Shown one piece after another: positions 1 to 13,800 of a stretch of 64,000 nt of DNA. The stretch spans positions 710,005 through 774,004 of the forward strand of contig NW_019091365.1 of the NCBI RefSeq assembly GCF_001949145.1, written 5' to 3'. Under the pieces are notes generated by a model. That model was not told the DNA's origin. It was given only the letters and a program-made list of their open reading frames with translations, and did no database searches. A program made the translations under genes and the position numbers. Source of the stretch: Acanthaster planci. Taxonomy: Eukaryota; Echinodermata; Asteroidea; Valvatida; Acanthasteridae. The first letter of the stretch is position 1, and every line of letters starts with the position of its first letter.

Positions 1-226
1 AAATTATAAGATACAACAACCAAGTTTTCCATAACGGAAATGACAAATTTGGAATGGCGTAGGTCTGCTAAATTGTATGCATCAAATTATGACTTCAAAC
101 AACTTAAAAAAAAAAAAAAAGGAAAGAAACTTGTGTACACTTACTGGCAGGAGCTATATTTAGAAACGAGTGGAGCACGATTACTCATTAATGTACGCTC
201 GGGCATTCAGCGATATTTGTACTCAC

Positions 227-3200
227 GTGATGAGTTCCTGGGCAAGGAACTTCTGTAGCAAACTTTCCACACTCGCCTGGGACACATCATGAGCTAGAAT
301 CTGGCAAGTAGGAGAAAAAGACTGGAAAGTACAGTAAAAAGCTAATAAGACTAGCATTGCTGTGACCAATGTGGGCCCAATTTCACAACGCGGCTCAACA
401 GCTGACGTGAAAATGTTGTGTTTACAATAACAAAATATCATGGTAATGCTTAAGCAAACAGTTCCACGCGCATGGAGCGTTTTTTTCTTGATGGTCAAGT
501 TTGGGCGGCCTGTTCTTGACACGGGTTTCTTGTTCTCGCGCTCGAACGGCGGGAACACGACTCAAGAACACTGTTCTCGGAACAGGATCACACACTACCT
601 CCTTGTCAGGGTTTTACAGGAACACACGGAAAAACTCGTGAGATTTTTGATTTTTGAACAGCTTCAAAAGTAGAGAGATAGACAATGGGAAGTTTTGCCA
701 AGTTAACATTAATTATTTCCGTAACACCGAAATGAATGTTCCTGTTTATATAGAAAATAATTCAGCCCATCCAAACATTAACTCTCGAATAACGTAGCCT
801 ACAGGGACGCCGGCATGTTGTATGTTGCTTGTCACTTACTACCATCGGTAACTGGTTGTTTGTACCCGGCGTTCGAGCGGCCGACCCAAGAACATGCCAC
901 TGATTAAGCAACTTTTCCCTCGGGGGTTAAGGTTAATTTTTTAGTGTGCTTACCACTCGACGGTCTCGGTGAAACAGAGGAAGGCTCTGCAGCCCCAAAT
1001 ATGTTGAAATTATGGAATTAGGCTATCAGGAATTACAAGGAGATTCATGCTTCTACCGCATTGCCGTCGGACTGTCCAATGGGAAAAGCTGACATGAATT
1101 GTTTCTGTTCTTTATGCGGCTGCATGAGTGCGGTGTCTTGCCAGACCCCTTTTATAACATTGGGAGTAATTGCAGAACACCCCAGCACTCGGAAATACAG
1201 TACATCCCTGAAATCACTGGTTACGAGGGCATGAGGTGGAAAATCCCCATGAGAATGCTGTGACATTTTAACCTTGTAGCCGCCTAGGAGGTGGGTCATG
1301 CGGGGTGGTGGGGTATTCTGTAATTGAGCTTAATATTGCACTTTTTGGGGCGTAGAAGCTGGGTGTGCAAAGTCACTTGCAGAAAAGATAGCTAAATTTT
1401 TACTAGATCATTGGTTAGCATTACTAACATAGTTTGCCAATGGTTGACAGTAGAAGGCATCGGCCAGAAGTATTTGCTTCCCTTCAAGGTAAACAGGCAT
1501 GAACAAGCATGACAAATTCCAAACACTTGCAAGTGACTGAAAAATTCCCTTGCAAACAGACGAGATGAGGTGTTGACTGCTCGAGAGAAGGCCGTCGTTT
1601 TCTTCATTTGCCAAGTGGACAATCTCTCATGCAGTTTCCTGAGTTGAACAGTCGTTCATATAGTATGATGTGTTATGTTCGTGGCACCAGTGATGCATTA
1701 CTTTCTTTGAGATGTTTCTGCCGAGGAGTTATTTGTATCCTAAACGTGATGTCAAAATTGACTTTCCCCTACACCAATCACGTCGGACCAACTACCGTAA
1801 ATTGACAGGGCTACCTTGCTGAGGGACGAGTGTAAGCTGTCCGAGTCCACAGGGAGCGACAGAGAGTGATCACACAGCCTTTCAAGCAGCTTCTTCTCAG
1901 TTCGAGGATCCAGCTTTGGTTCAGCAGAGGCTGGGACCACCGTGAGAGGACTGCTGGTGTCGCTTCTGGAGAGAGATGCCCCAGACTGAAAGGGAGTCCC
2001 TGGGCTGGTTGAGACATCTGAGATTGAAAGGGACTAAACGTTATTTTCTCTGGAAATTGGGAATGGTGTAGTTGCGGACCCCTGTTCCTGTAACAGAATG
2101 GAAAATTACTTCTGCAGGATTGATTTTTGTAGGAAGAGCGCAGGGTTTTGATTTTTGTATAGACATGATCATCCTGAGTGTCCAAACACAGTCAAGCACG
2201 GCTGCAACCCTACAGTTTCAATAAGGCCAAACAAACAAATAGCTGTGTTTCCAGTCACCCAACCCAACCTAGAAAATCACGCGGAACCCATATCTTTTTA
2301 TTCGACAAATCAATAAAATATAAAAACCCATGGTGTCTTGTTTCTTGACTCCCCGTAACATTAGACTTTGTTTTCTGAAGTGGGGTCAGCCAACATTCTT
2401 TCCAAGATGTTTAAACAATGGCTGAATTTATTTTTAAACACAATGTTACTGCACAAGCATGACTTCGACAACGGCCGAGCAGAGAGAAAAGATATATAGG
2501 CCTAATTATAAAAACCATGCAAATCTAAGTCCTTGGTTCTTTGACTTGAGAAAAGCAGGCAGGCACGGATGCAGGCATGAGACCAAAAGTGCAAAACAAC
2601 AGAGATACAAAGAGGGGAAAATAATGCACCAATGCCACTCTAATTCAAACAATGTTCACCTAAGTCATGTATAAAAATAATGTTTCACCACCGTTTCCGC
2701 TTGTTCACTAAAATGAGACATTTAAAAGAATCCCAGGCCTGCCCTCCCCCCCCCAAGAAAAATTCCTGAATCCGCCCCTGGGGATCACTACACTATTGAT
2801 TCTTTGGCCAACTTAGCATGCTCGTGGTGGGAATGACATCCTTGAATCTGGATTTGGCTCTCTGAATAGTCAATTGGTGGCTATTCCATATTTCACAATC
2901 GAAACTCAAAGGAGCAAAAATAGCGTTGTGCTACCCCCAGAAGTGTGGCATGTGTGGGGTTCAACGTCCGCCCTACCCTCCAGTCCAGAACTGTGGGGTC
3001 CAACGTCCGCCCTACCCCCCAGTCCAGAACTGTGGGGTCCGACGTCCGCCCTACCCCCAGTCCAGAACTGTGGGGTCCAACGTCCGCCCTACCCTCCAGT
3101 CCAGAACTGTGGGGTCCAACGTCCGCCCTACCCCCCAGTCCAGAACTGTGGGGTCCGACGTCAACTCCTCTCCCAGGAGGGAGAGGAGCGATGCCGGACC

Positions 3201-3766
3201 CCACAGTTCTGGGGGTACGTCTGCCCTGCTCATGGGAGTGGAGTAGATGTCCAACCCCACAGTTCTGGGGGTAGTCATAGTGTTGTGCTTGTAGTCTATC
3301 ATGTCTATGTGGAAAATCTAAATTGTTGACTAATCTCTTATGTTAACCTTTACAATTACATGAAATATGCCAGAAATTTCATTATTTATGCGATATGAAT
3401 ATTTCCCACACTGTTCCGAAAAGGTTTCAGTTATTTTTATTCTGTCATGCCTGTTGCAACAAAAACAAACAACATGCCTGTTGCAGAAAAACATGCAAAT
3501 CTCTGTACAAAGTGAATGGAGCACAGACGTGAGTGCAATAAACGAAATAAGACAACCTCCGACCATTTCTACCTCCATGCTGCGACTACAAGCAGCTGAC
3601 AAGAATGCTTAGCCTTGGGCCTACCTGCTATCACTGCGTTTGAACTGCCGTCGCTTTGGCTACTCAAGCCAAGGTTCTGTCGCTCTTTTTTTCTGCGCTG
3701 CAAACGCTCTCTGAGATTTTCTTGACGGCGTTTGACTGCCTGAATATCACTCCAGGTGTCTGACAT
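227..3766 (-). CDS. METTL3: METTL3 homologue, 5' part (m6A RNA methyltransferase catalytic subunit)
   Basis: Three coding exons read on the minus strand: 3766-3625, 2017-1815 and 276-227, all with GT-AG borders and matching phases (1+2, 0, then open by 2 nt). The protein begins MSDTWSDIQAVKRRQ, followed by LRERLQRRKK, which is the METTL3 leader helix. Exon 2 carries EKKLLERLCDHSLSLP and exon 3 carries ASVESLLQKFLAQELI, both at the places expected from vertebrate METTL3 N-termini. METTL3 with METTL14 forms the nuclear complex that writes N6-methyladenosine on mRNA. Only about 130 residues are here; the zinc fingers and the DPPW catalytic domain lie beyond base 1. Intron 1 (2018-3624) holds a repeat copy and a minisatellite. 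The linker between the leader helix and the VESLLQKF segment seems shorter than in human. The gene lies about 0.6 kb beyond the probable end of NFAT on the same strand. Confidence 0.93.
2855..3575 (+). repeat. Dispersed repeat, copy A, with an insertion
   Basis: The segments 2855-2933 and 3276-3575 align in order with 44848-45150. Shared stretches include GTCAATTGRTGGCT, TTTCACARTCGAAACTCAAA, CATTTCCCACACTG and GTACAAAGTGAATGGA. Copy A sits in METTL3 intron 1 and copy B in RPL14 intron 1. Copy A is interrupted by the 2934-3275 minisatellite element, which copy B lacks. I see no coding capacity and cannot assign a class. Confidence 0.7.
2934..3275 (+). repeat. 39-bp minisatellite inside a hairpin-ended element
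   Basis: About five copies of a 38-39 bp unit run from about 2961 to 3165. Each contains ACGTCCGCCCTACCCCC and CCAGAACTGTGGGGTC. The block begins TACCCCCAGAA and ends TTCTGGGGGTA, so its ends are inverted, and the right part (3190-3275) carries the motif in reverse. Similar words, ATAGCGTTGTGC and ATAGTGTTGTGC, flank it. The period is a multiple of three, which creates long open frames on both strands; these are not genes. Confidence 0.8.
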
Positions 3767-4369
3767 TTTGAAACCTTAACCTTTCTACAGTAAGTCAGAT
3801 CACATATGAACACGGCTTAACATTTGCTAAATTGCACGGCCACATGCACAGTACACATGTATACTACATTGTACACACTTGTTTTCGTGCATGGTCAGAG
3901 TGCGCCCTCTATAAATCCTTTCCGACCACACTAGCCATGTTGTTCGAAACGAGCTACGTTTCCGCGTCTTTCCATACCAGCTCCAACAGATACAGCCAGC
4001 TCTTGCAACACACAGAAACTCTCATACCCACCCAGTTGACCGACAGAAATGTTCTCCCACGTGCGTCCCAAGGGGAGTTTTGTCGGGAAAAGAAGGAAGA
4101 TGAGGGGAAAGGGTGCAGCACACTCGTTTTACATCGCGGCAGCCACCCCCCCCCTTCATTAGTCTAGCAACGCCCGTGTGTTTTCCCATCCCCTCAGGAC
4201 TTCAGTGTGTTCGGGTAACCATGCTGTTTACAAACTTTGCCCAAGGAAGGGGTTCGGTGAATTGAACTTGACATAGCGATCAATCAAGGGATACAAGGGG
4301 ACCGAACGGTAGACAAGAAAATATCACACGATTACACCACATTCCAATTTTGCAATGACGATGCACGAT

Positions 4370-7300
4370 CACTTTTATTCAGTAACTGCAAGGCTGTTGT
4401 CTACAGAGCAAAAGAACCAGCGGCGGGCAAATTAGTAAAATGTACGTTGGTTATGAGTCTTGTACAAGATTCTTCAGAGTGATTCCACGGATCAGAAAGA
4501 AAAAAATTCAAGCTATTAAAAACCAATGTGACATGACAGCGTCTGGTCAAAGCACAAGTACTTTCATGTTGCATCCAGGGGGAAAGATGTGAAAAACAGT
4601 TCACACTTCGAACATCTAAGTTTAGAGTTTCACAAAAAAAAACCTACTCCAGTGTGAAACAGAACATGTCTAACTTCCAGTGTCAGATGGGAAAAAGATG
4701 TCCCACATACAAAAATCGGGCATTAAACTTGACAAGAAAATTCAAGTACCCTGTTTTCCCCTTCCATCTTTTAAATAGTACAAAAGCTGTGAACCAAATT
4801 ATACAACCAATCTGTCTTATAAAGGGACGGAAGCCGAGTACATGTATATGACATTTCTGAAAAACAAAGTCCTTGACAAAAGGCATGTGACCTGGCACTA
4901 CGAAATGAATTTCAAGCTGCTGGATATTGCTTGAGAAGTTCAAGTCAATGTTGAACTTTACAAATTTTGCGTTTCTGAAACCCTTATGCGTTTACATGAA
5001 TTAAGGTAGTTTTCCACTTCATGGCGTTTTCATGCAATTTGTAAGTGCTTTTACCAAGTGCACTACTGAAGTATTTCTTTTTTCAAGCATTTTTTTACAC
5101 ACCTCAATTTCTTCGCCTAGTTTTTTAACAGCTGTCTTGCTGATTTCCAAAGCTCTTAAAAGCATCAACATGCCCTTCGCAAGAGAATTGAAACAACTAG
5201 ATCCACATTATTTCATGGGAATCCCACTTCCAGGTCAAGTTGCCAAGTCACATGGTCAATGTATTTGTTCATCTGTGATTTGGGTCAACACAAAATACAA
5301 TTTTTAATCGGGCAAGAGTGGACTTGAGTTGAAGTCACACCAAACTTGTTTTGTAAATTTCACCAAAGTACGGCATTTCTCTCTTATACTGGAAGTCAAC
5401 GTCCCCCAAATATCTTCCTGTTCTTAAGCATAAATAATTGCAACCTCTTTGGTTATTGACACTGCAAAGACAATGGCTACAGCAAGTACCAAGTGTAGAG
5501 AATTTGGCTTAGTGAAAATGTTTTGATTGAAAAAGTATCTTCCAGTAAACGAATTCAATATTAGATACATCCAAATATTTGAGTACTTTGATACATTATA
5601 CATTGCGTTACAGAATATACGTAAATGAAAAATGGGGCGGGGGCAATGAAAAGCAATACACTGCTTCACCCTATGCACCAACAGAAACATTTCTGCTTAC
5701 GAGGTTGACAACCAGTTGTTTTAAATATTTATGCTGTATGTAACAATACAAACACGCTTTGCGAACAATAAACATATAGCAATTCAGACTATTTACAAAT
5801 GTACATTCACCTGCCAAAAAAATGATGGTCAAAAACCCTTGGCAACCTTAAAACTGGTAAGCGTACTCATTTACAGCATGATCACCATGTGAACTGAGGG
5901 TGTGGTTGTGAAAAATGATACTATAAATCTCTTTAATTTTTCGTCATTGGTTTCTGTATCTTTTGTTGCGTGGGGTTAAGAGACAATGAAATCCTCTGGC
6001 TTAATATAATCGGCTCTGTACATTCAAGGTTCTGCTAAGCAAGAATGCATTTACAAAACTAAATACAAAAAGACATGTACACATACGTTGGCAATGCGAT
6101 TGCCCCTCTTGAGGTTATAGGTTAATATACAATATTTACAGTGTTCTCTCATCTACTCTTACTGTTGAAGTCAGATGCCGCGCAAACGTCGGTTGCCACT
6201 GAATCCTCTACAATGAAAGAACGGATGAAACTGTGGGGGGGGGGAGAAAGTGAAAACAAAGAACAATCAGAATCAAAGCAATTCAGGAAATGAAGAAAAC
6301 CTGACACCAAACACACAAGAAGATCTGAAGGTGTGAACAATGCCATGGGAAGGAAAGACAACACACGTTGACATTTCCTACGTTCAACAGGAAGAAAGTG
6401 TTAGCATTATTATTCAGTTATCACAAGTGTGATCTGCCCAGTGGAAGGTGGTATATATCCTACAAAACTGTACACAGGGCTCCAAGCTCCACCACTTATT
6501 ATACAAAGGCTACTTGGGGTTAAATACAGACACCATGTAACTTGTACCATTCTGAGAAATACATGCTCTCCTTTGACTACACCCAGTTTAAAGGTTTACT
6601 TGCGATTCGCTCGCACAGAAAAATCCCTTCTGCTCACAATAGTAAGGGAAAGAGAGTGATGGTAAAAGTAATCATGCTTTTTTTCAATAATGACATCAAT
6701 CATGGGAGATGTTCTTCATGGTTTGCTACTGAATAACTGTATCTCATCCACATTCATGTCTACCTTAGAAAATAAGTTAGTGAAACACACAGGAGAGAAG
6801 ATGCTATATCCTTGTGTACTATAGACTCATTGCAATGGGTAAAAGTTCACAGGCTTTCCCTTTTTCTCAAGGCCTGGGAATTCTCTATCAGGGAACATTC
6901 CTCTATCTACCCTGATCCAACACTTTGATTGTGGCGCATGCTTCACTTGGGACACTGAACAATGTTTGATGCCCCATAGTGTCAACCACCACATAAGTGT
7001 TTTCCATGAGGGACCTTAGTGCGCTTTCACGTAACACAGCACTGCCCAAGAAAGTAATTCTCTATCATGCTAAATGGAACAAAAGTTCTGTAACGGCAAA
7101 AAATGACATTCCAAATGTAGTGTATAATACATCCCAAGTCGTAAACTCTTCTCTAAACACATCATGCGGTACATGTTATTTTACAAAATTGTGGATGGCC
7201 ATTGAGGTGCAAGGGAGGTAGGCCTGTATAGTCCTTTTAGTATCATTAAGCAAACCATGCTGTTGAGCGAGTAATTTTGGAGAGTCAGAGACTACATTTT

Positions 7301-7897
7301 TGTAACCAAGAGATGAATGCGTTGAAGTACAGTAATCAAATAGACAGGCACATCTAGGCAATGCAGTAAGGCCATGGTGTAACAAAATCTAGAAGAAATG
7401 TACAATTTCTGACCAACTCGGTGTCTATTTTTAACAGAATCCAAGATTGTATGAAAAGTTTTTTTCTAGATTTTGCTTTCCACGAAGTTACCACACTGCT
7501 GTCAGGATTGTTACTCCTGCCATGCAAAACAACCCATCTCACTGATCCTGCAAAGGACAAGTACTGTATTACTGTGGCAAAAAAAAGGGATTATTAAGTA
7601 TCTAAATGCCTGTAGTTTTAGAGAATACGGCAATGGCCCCACATTATTGGGGCTGGTTGCTTTTACCCTCATTGTACACATGTTCCTGTTCTGATGAAAC
7701 ACAAGAATCAAAATCATTAGGGTAATCTCATGTCAAGTCTGGCTCCCTACAGTGGGACAAGAACGTTAAGAGATGTTTAATGCTATGACTCAGTAGGCAA
7801 TAAAGTACAGATAACCAGATTTCAGTCAAATTGAACAGATGGTTACGAAGTGTCTTGGCTTCCCATCCTTCAATTGCCCTGGTCTGGTTATTTATAA
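4370..7897 (-). other. Probable long 3' UTR of the NFAT gene
   Basis: From the NFAT stop codon at 7898-7900 down to 4370 there are no convincing coding exons on either strand and only short chance frames. The first AATAAA I found on the minus strand with good downstream context is at 4379-4374. It is followed by a GT-rich stretch (TGTGGTGTAATCGTGTG), as expected of a cleavage site. Vertebrate NFAT5 also has a very long 3' UTR. The assignment is an inference and needs transcript data. Confidence 0.4.
4374..4379 (-). terminator. Candidate poly(A) signal for NFAT
   Basis: AATAAA on the minus strand with a G/T-rich element 25-50 nt downstream. It is about 0.6 kb before the METTL3 start codon, leaving room for a METTL3 promoter between. 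Confidence 0.4.
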
Positions 7898-10800
7898 TCA
7901 TATCATACCATCATCCAAAGTCGCAGTTGGGACAGTCCCATTGAAGTGAGCTTGTTCCTTCCACCAGGCAAGGAAATTTTCAATGTCATCGGGTGGCGCC
8001 TCCTCAGAAGTACCTTCCTCTATAACCAACCCCTTTTCCTCAATGTTCATCATGCCCACTTCATCTTCGTTATTTGTCACTTTAACGTCAACAATGCCTA
8101 ACTGCATAAGTTCTTTTAACACTGGCTGTCCCAGAGCCATAGCTGCAGTGCCGCTCGAGTCCACTATCAGCCCTAGAAAAATACGGTCAAAATTAATGCA
8201 GCATTAGTTTTACCATGAATGGGATGACAAAATGGATCCTGAACTGAAAGCCCTGTGGCGCTTCCTGCAATGTAATTGAAGGAGCGGCCGGTGCTTCCTG
8301 CAATGGAAGTCAAGAAATGAGTGCTTCACCTACCAAGAAAACTTGATGCGGTGGAATTCTGACGAGCCAACTTAGCAAGAAGTCCAGGGCTTTTAAGTTC
8401 AAGTTGTGCAGCTGCTTTCAGTGTGTCTGCAAAGCTCTTTCCTCCGTCAATCCCGAAGGCCACGGCTTGAGGCACACTCTGTTGCACTGGCTGCATCACA
8501 GGCGACGAAGCAGTCTCAACAGTTTCGGGTACATTGACGGCTGGATAAAGAAAATGCACTTTTCTTAGGCAGTCTGAAAATGCAGTAAACAATTTGTGCC
8601 ATAACTTTTACATAGGATGTGGTCCAATATAAAGGTAACTACGGTAAGGCGCAGCTGTCTGTATCCCAATTTCCAAGAATTAGGGAGGCCATCAGTGTCT
8701 CAAGTTCACTATAAATGAACTAATTCATAACCTGTGCAAGCTCTGAACTCGAGCATAGTTAAATGTTTGTTTGATAAACACTGGGATCCACTCACCTGTA
8801 ACATTACCCAATGGCAACTGCATGGGAATACTCTCTGGTTTCCTTTCAGATTCTGTTGACAAGGTGGGAATAGAATGAATTAGCCAAGTAGTAATGCTCG
8901 GTTTTCCATGAGATGGAAATAGAAAGGCAGGGATCGTCAGGTCAAATCTCCAAAACAAAACCAAATTCTGATAAACTAAGTCCTGAAATTTCTCAAGTTG
9001 TTAGCAAGACCCAGCATCAACCACAGGCCAATAATACTTGACAGAAAGCATAATGATAGTATTTCTTTGGTTTGAGTTTAATGCAGAAATTAGCGCAAGT
9101 TGTAGGAACCTTCATCTAATTCCACAAAACAAAAACAGAATCTTGTAGGAGAAAAAACACGGTATCAATGTGCCTTTTGTGTCAAGTTTGTAACCGAGTG
9201 GTTTTTCTGGTTATCGAAATCAGAAAAGTTAAATGGCCTGTGGGACAATGCAGGTTTCATGAACATCATCAAATAATGAGACAAACTGATTTCAAATTAC
9301 TACCTTGAATTATAAGCTACCACCATTAAAAACTTGCCTCATGATTTGAAATATCTGTTCATGGATCAATCTTTAAAAAAACATGCACCATTGTCCACAC
9401 TTGGACAACCCACCACTTCTATACTTCTTTGTCCCTTCTTTTATTACTTTGGTTTTGTTTTGGAAAGTTGTCATAGTCAAGAGGAAAATAAGAGCAGTTC
9501 ACTCTTCGCTGCTTGACGTAAAGAACCTGTTTGGGAAAAAAAGAGTTATGCCGAGGCCTAGACTTCTCAGTCTCTCTGCAAAAAAAACAAAGCTCTCAAA
9601 TTAATATGCACGTCACTAGGTCAAAGTCTCTGCTCCTACAAGCCCAAAATGTTAACGGTGCACCAAAACATTCCTCGTTTCATAGCACTATTTTTTTGTA
9701 ATAGATCAGCTCAAATGGAATTGCCAAAATTAAGCCAACATGTTTCCTTTCTCCAGTCAACATTGCAATTAAATTGCATTTATAACAAAGGCTATCTTCC
9801 CGTCTTTGAAAAATCAGATGTTTTGTCAATTTCCTTGCCGAGTGGGTTTGAAACTACTTTAAGCCATTTTCAAAAGTAGTTTGAACAGTATTTCAATACA
9901 TCAACCTTTGCTTGAGTAGCAAAGCAAAAGAAAACCATAATGCTGATGTTGTTTTTCCATAAAACAATGTAGTCATGAACATGGCTGACCAGGTAACGGC
10001 CTCTGAACCTTTTTTTATTACATAAACATTTCTGCAACATGGATAAGCGACAATGTTCAGCGACTACCATCAGCACTAATGTTTTCCATTGCCTCTCTCA
10101 GCAACTCCAAGCATAGGTCTCAGTAAGAATAACCAAAGATATTTGACTGTACTGTACTGTTGAGCCGTGATCCAACTGTGGGCCTGGATGAACGTTAACA
10201 GCTAGTTAACGCCGCAGCCAAGTGCTATGGGAAGCACAGCACAATGTGTGCTTTAAGCCGCAAGGGCAAACAAATCTGAAGGGAAGAGCAGAGTTCATTG
10301 ATGAATAAAAACCCACCCCACTTTTTCCTGAACAACCCTTCCCCAGGACAGACTACATCATGGGTAACAACTTGGACGATGAACAAGAAATGAAGATGAA
10401 ATGTGCTCAGCAAAATGTGCTTTATATTTGAGCGAGTATGTTCTGAAGTCAGTTCATTACGCAGTGAATGAACGGTTTTCAGTTTCAAAGAGGAAACTCT
10501 TTTGGTCAAATGGAACTCACTTTTCTTTTCAATAACAATGAATTGACAACCATCTTTTATTTTGGGGTTGCTTTTTGTTATGCATTTTATATTTGGCTCC
10601 TTTTTTATAAAGCACTCATAAGACGTTTATAAAGATTCAACTAAAAATTTTGGTGGTGTACAGTCTGCGAAGCACTTTCCACTTTTTTTATTTCTCCCCA
10701 AGCGATCAATGTTAAAACTGTTCCAATTTTTCAACCGAGTTTACTAACTCAGTTTTCGACTTAGAAAGTGTAGCTAGCAAATGAATAACTTTGTAACTGT

Positions 10801-13800
10801 ATTTAAAATATGAATTGGTTTAATATTTCACACGAGGTAAATTTTTATTTTAAAAAAATAAACGAAGTATAAAACTGACCAGTTTCAACATTGATCACTG
10901 CCAAAAAAATGAACTGGTCATTGCATCAATTGTTTGTCAGACCTGATTTCACTTGAACTTTCAAAACTAATTTTCCAAATTATGTTTCAGACCGAATAGC
11001 ATCTTTACACTTCGATTTTGCAGAGATTGGTTTGGATTTTCTTACAGTTGATACAATGACTGGATAGTAAATTTCATCACTCAAAATAAGGCCGTATTGG
11101 ATTTACAAGTTTTAACTCCTTGCCCATTGCACAAAACAGCAGGGTCCATCGCAGGCACCGTATACAACCAATTGATCAACAATTTGATCCAGTGAGGGCT
11201 TTTCTCAGTGATATTTTCAAAAATGGATGCTTGATGATATCAATGGGATGCAAGTTGAAATAATACCACTTCAGACTTCAAGGCTTTTGTAACTCCTGCT
11301 GAATTGCTTCATGGCAATGTAATTAAAGAAATAAATGCATGCATCCCAATTCCAGCAGTTACTTTCAAATTGAGCTGAAAGAGCTAAACTTTGGCATTTA
11401 GTATAATTCACCATGCGCGGCAACCACTGGATTTCCCTTGTAAAATGTCGGATTAATTTTCGCCTCCTACTCCTGATTTATGCCAATTCAAACAACTTCC
11501 TCAACTGTTGACAGCCTTAAATTCCGCCTGGTAACTGCTAAAATTGTAATGAATCCAACTTCATGCATCTTGCAAATCCAAGAAAATTCCACTTGTGTCC
11601 CATGCATCTGTTTGGCCGAATTAGAGCAATTTACAGACATTAAAACCAACAATCAGCAGCAGGTATCAACACGCCTTATTCAAACATTCCGCAAAAATGT
11701 ATAAAGCGGAAGTAATGAAATGTTTTGCCAGAACCTCTCCAACGTTATTGAAACATTTCTCAAAATTTGAGGTTATTTTTATGCGGATGCAAAATTCAAC
11801 TTGGCTGTTTCAATTAATGGTAGTTTTCCACTTAAAAACGATGTAGATGCATGGCAGCGAATCGGCAATTACACCGACATGACAGAAGTGAAAGTTTCTG
11901 ATACGACCATAGCATATCACTGCATCCAAGCACAGCATGGACTCTTTTACTTACCAGTCAAAGGCATGTAGTTGAAGGGATGAGCATAGAGCTCACTGGT
12001 TTTGTTTGGACCGCTCGTAACAACCAGATAGACTTCTTTAGGTCTATCAATGTCCAGAGTTTTGTAAGGCGGTACTTTGCACACAATGTGGGTCTGCAAA
12101 AAGAAAAAAAAAAAAGGAATAGCAAGTCGATGTCAAACATATAACCATCTCAATTCATCTAAACAAGAATTCCAATCACCCAAGGAATGACTTACATTGT
12201 GGAAAAGTGTTTTGTCCATCTCACAGTTGCCTTCCCAGAGGACTTTCCCAAGAGGGCAGAGTTCCTGCAGCTTCACCTTGGTGTGTTTGGCTATGAAGTT
12301 TTTGCCAATAATGAACAGATCCTCGTCTCCTTTGACGGAGCAGCATGCCATGCTCTTCTTGACTATCTCAGGGTGGCCAAGCGGCTGAGCTGTTGACAAA
12401 AAAGATTGAAACAGTTCTCAGCAGAAAATCTACCCATCAAAAAAGCTGAACATGCTCCACGACAGTTTCAGTCCGGGTGACAACTTATCGCATGTACTTT
12501 ACTTACTGCAGCAGATGGGCGAGGAAATTTCCTGCAGTACTGTGTTGGAACCATCAGGCCTCTTCATGAAGACTCTGAATACAAGACGCACTGTAGTACT
12601 TTTCCTCTTTGACCTTGCTAGTCCTATTCTCTGCTCAACGTCCGCATTCCTCAACTTCAGAATACCAACGCAGTCAATACTAGACACAGAAATGAACCGG
12701 GGAACGAAATATTAAACTTAGCTGCTCGAGTTAACTGAAAGTGTTGCAATTTTGAGTGAGTTTGAAAACAAAGAGTATATTGAAAGATTGTACCTGATCT
12801 CCATACTGCCAGTATTGCCAGTGTTCTCCCAAGGTATCTCTATGACGGTTGTCCCATCAATATCTATCTCTTTACATGGGGTTGTATTCCTGCCCGTCAC
12901 TTTGCATGCTTGGTAGTAGCCATGTGGTTTTATTTTGCCTTGGTCCGACGCAACAAAGACATGCAATGTCACACCTTCAGTCACTCCATCAAGCTGTTGT
13001 GTGTAAAAGAACCAGTTTACATTTTGGTAATATGAATAAATAAAGGAATCACATAATGAACAGCAAACTACCTAAAAAAAAAATCTCATCTCCAGATATG
13101 AGCAAATGGGGCTTACCTTCAAGGTGGGAAATGCCTGTTGTGATTCATCTTTGACACTGCCACGGCTGCCCTCTGTGAGGTATCTTGCTCGGTGGTGCTT
13201 CTCGGGCTGAATAAGTACAGACAGTTGAGCACCCGCATCGCTGTTTGGGAAGGACAGGTTCAAACTAGGAGGCTTGGACTTGGCTGCTTTGCGTTGACTA
13301 CTCGGTTTGGTACTGTTGGATCAATTAACAAACTTGATAGTCAAAATCTCTTGCAACGTTGTTCAGTTTTCCTGGATGGGAGGAAGACGGGTTAATAACA
13401 ACACAAACAAAAAGAGCCACACGTCAACTTCTACGCGTTTCACGTGTGAATCTTTACAAAGAATGAATGGGCCCGAGGATGGACACCTTAACTGTACCTG
13501 GTTCTGACTGGTACAGAGCAGTTTCCGTTTTCTGTAGAAGCACCTTCTAGGTTGAAGGTTGCACACATGAAACTGGGGTCAGAGACTGCCAGTCCGAAGT
13601 CGAAACCTCCCACTGGACTTCTTGGAACCTGGGCTACAGAGCCAGGTGATAACTGGGAAATGGAAGTCCGTCGTACTTTTGCTTTAGGCTCCTCTTCCCA
13701 AAATCCGGGATCGTTGTTATTTACGTCGTCGTCCAACAACGATGCTAGGGAGCTGATAGTGTCTTCATCAAAGCAGAGATGGTGTGTGCTTTCGATAACT

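Noticed and set aside
1811-2185. Frame of 124 codons on the minus strand over METTL3 exon 2
   Set aside because: Wrong frame; the METTL3-like frame joins exons 1 and 3 in phase and matches the family.
2874-3329. Several overlapping 100-150 codon frames on both strands
   Set aside because: Produced by the 39-bp tandem repeat, whose period is a multiple of three; intronic to METTL3.
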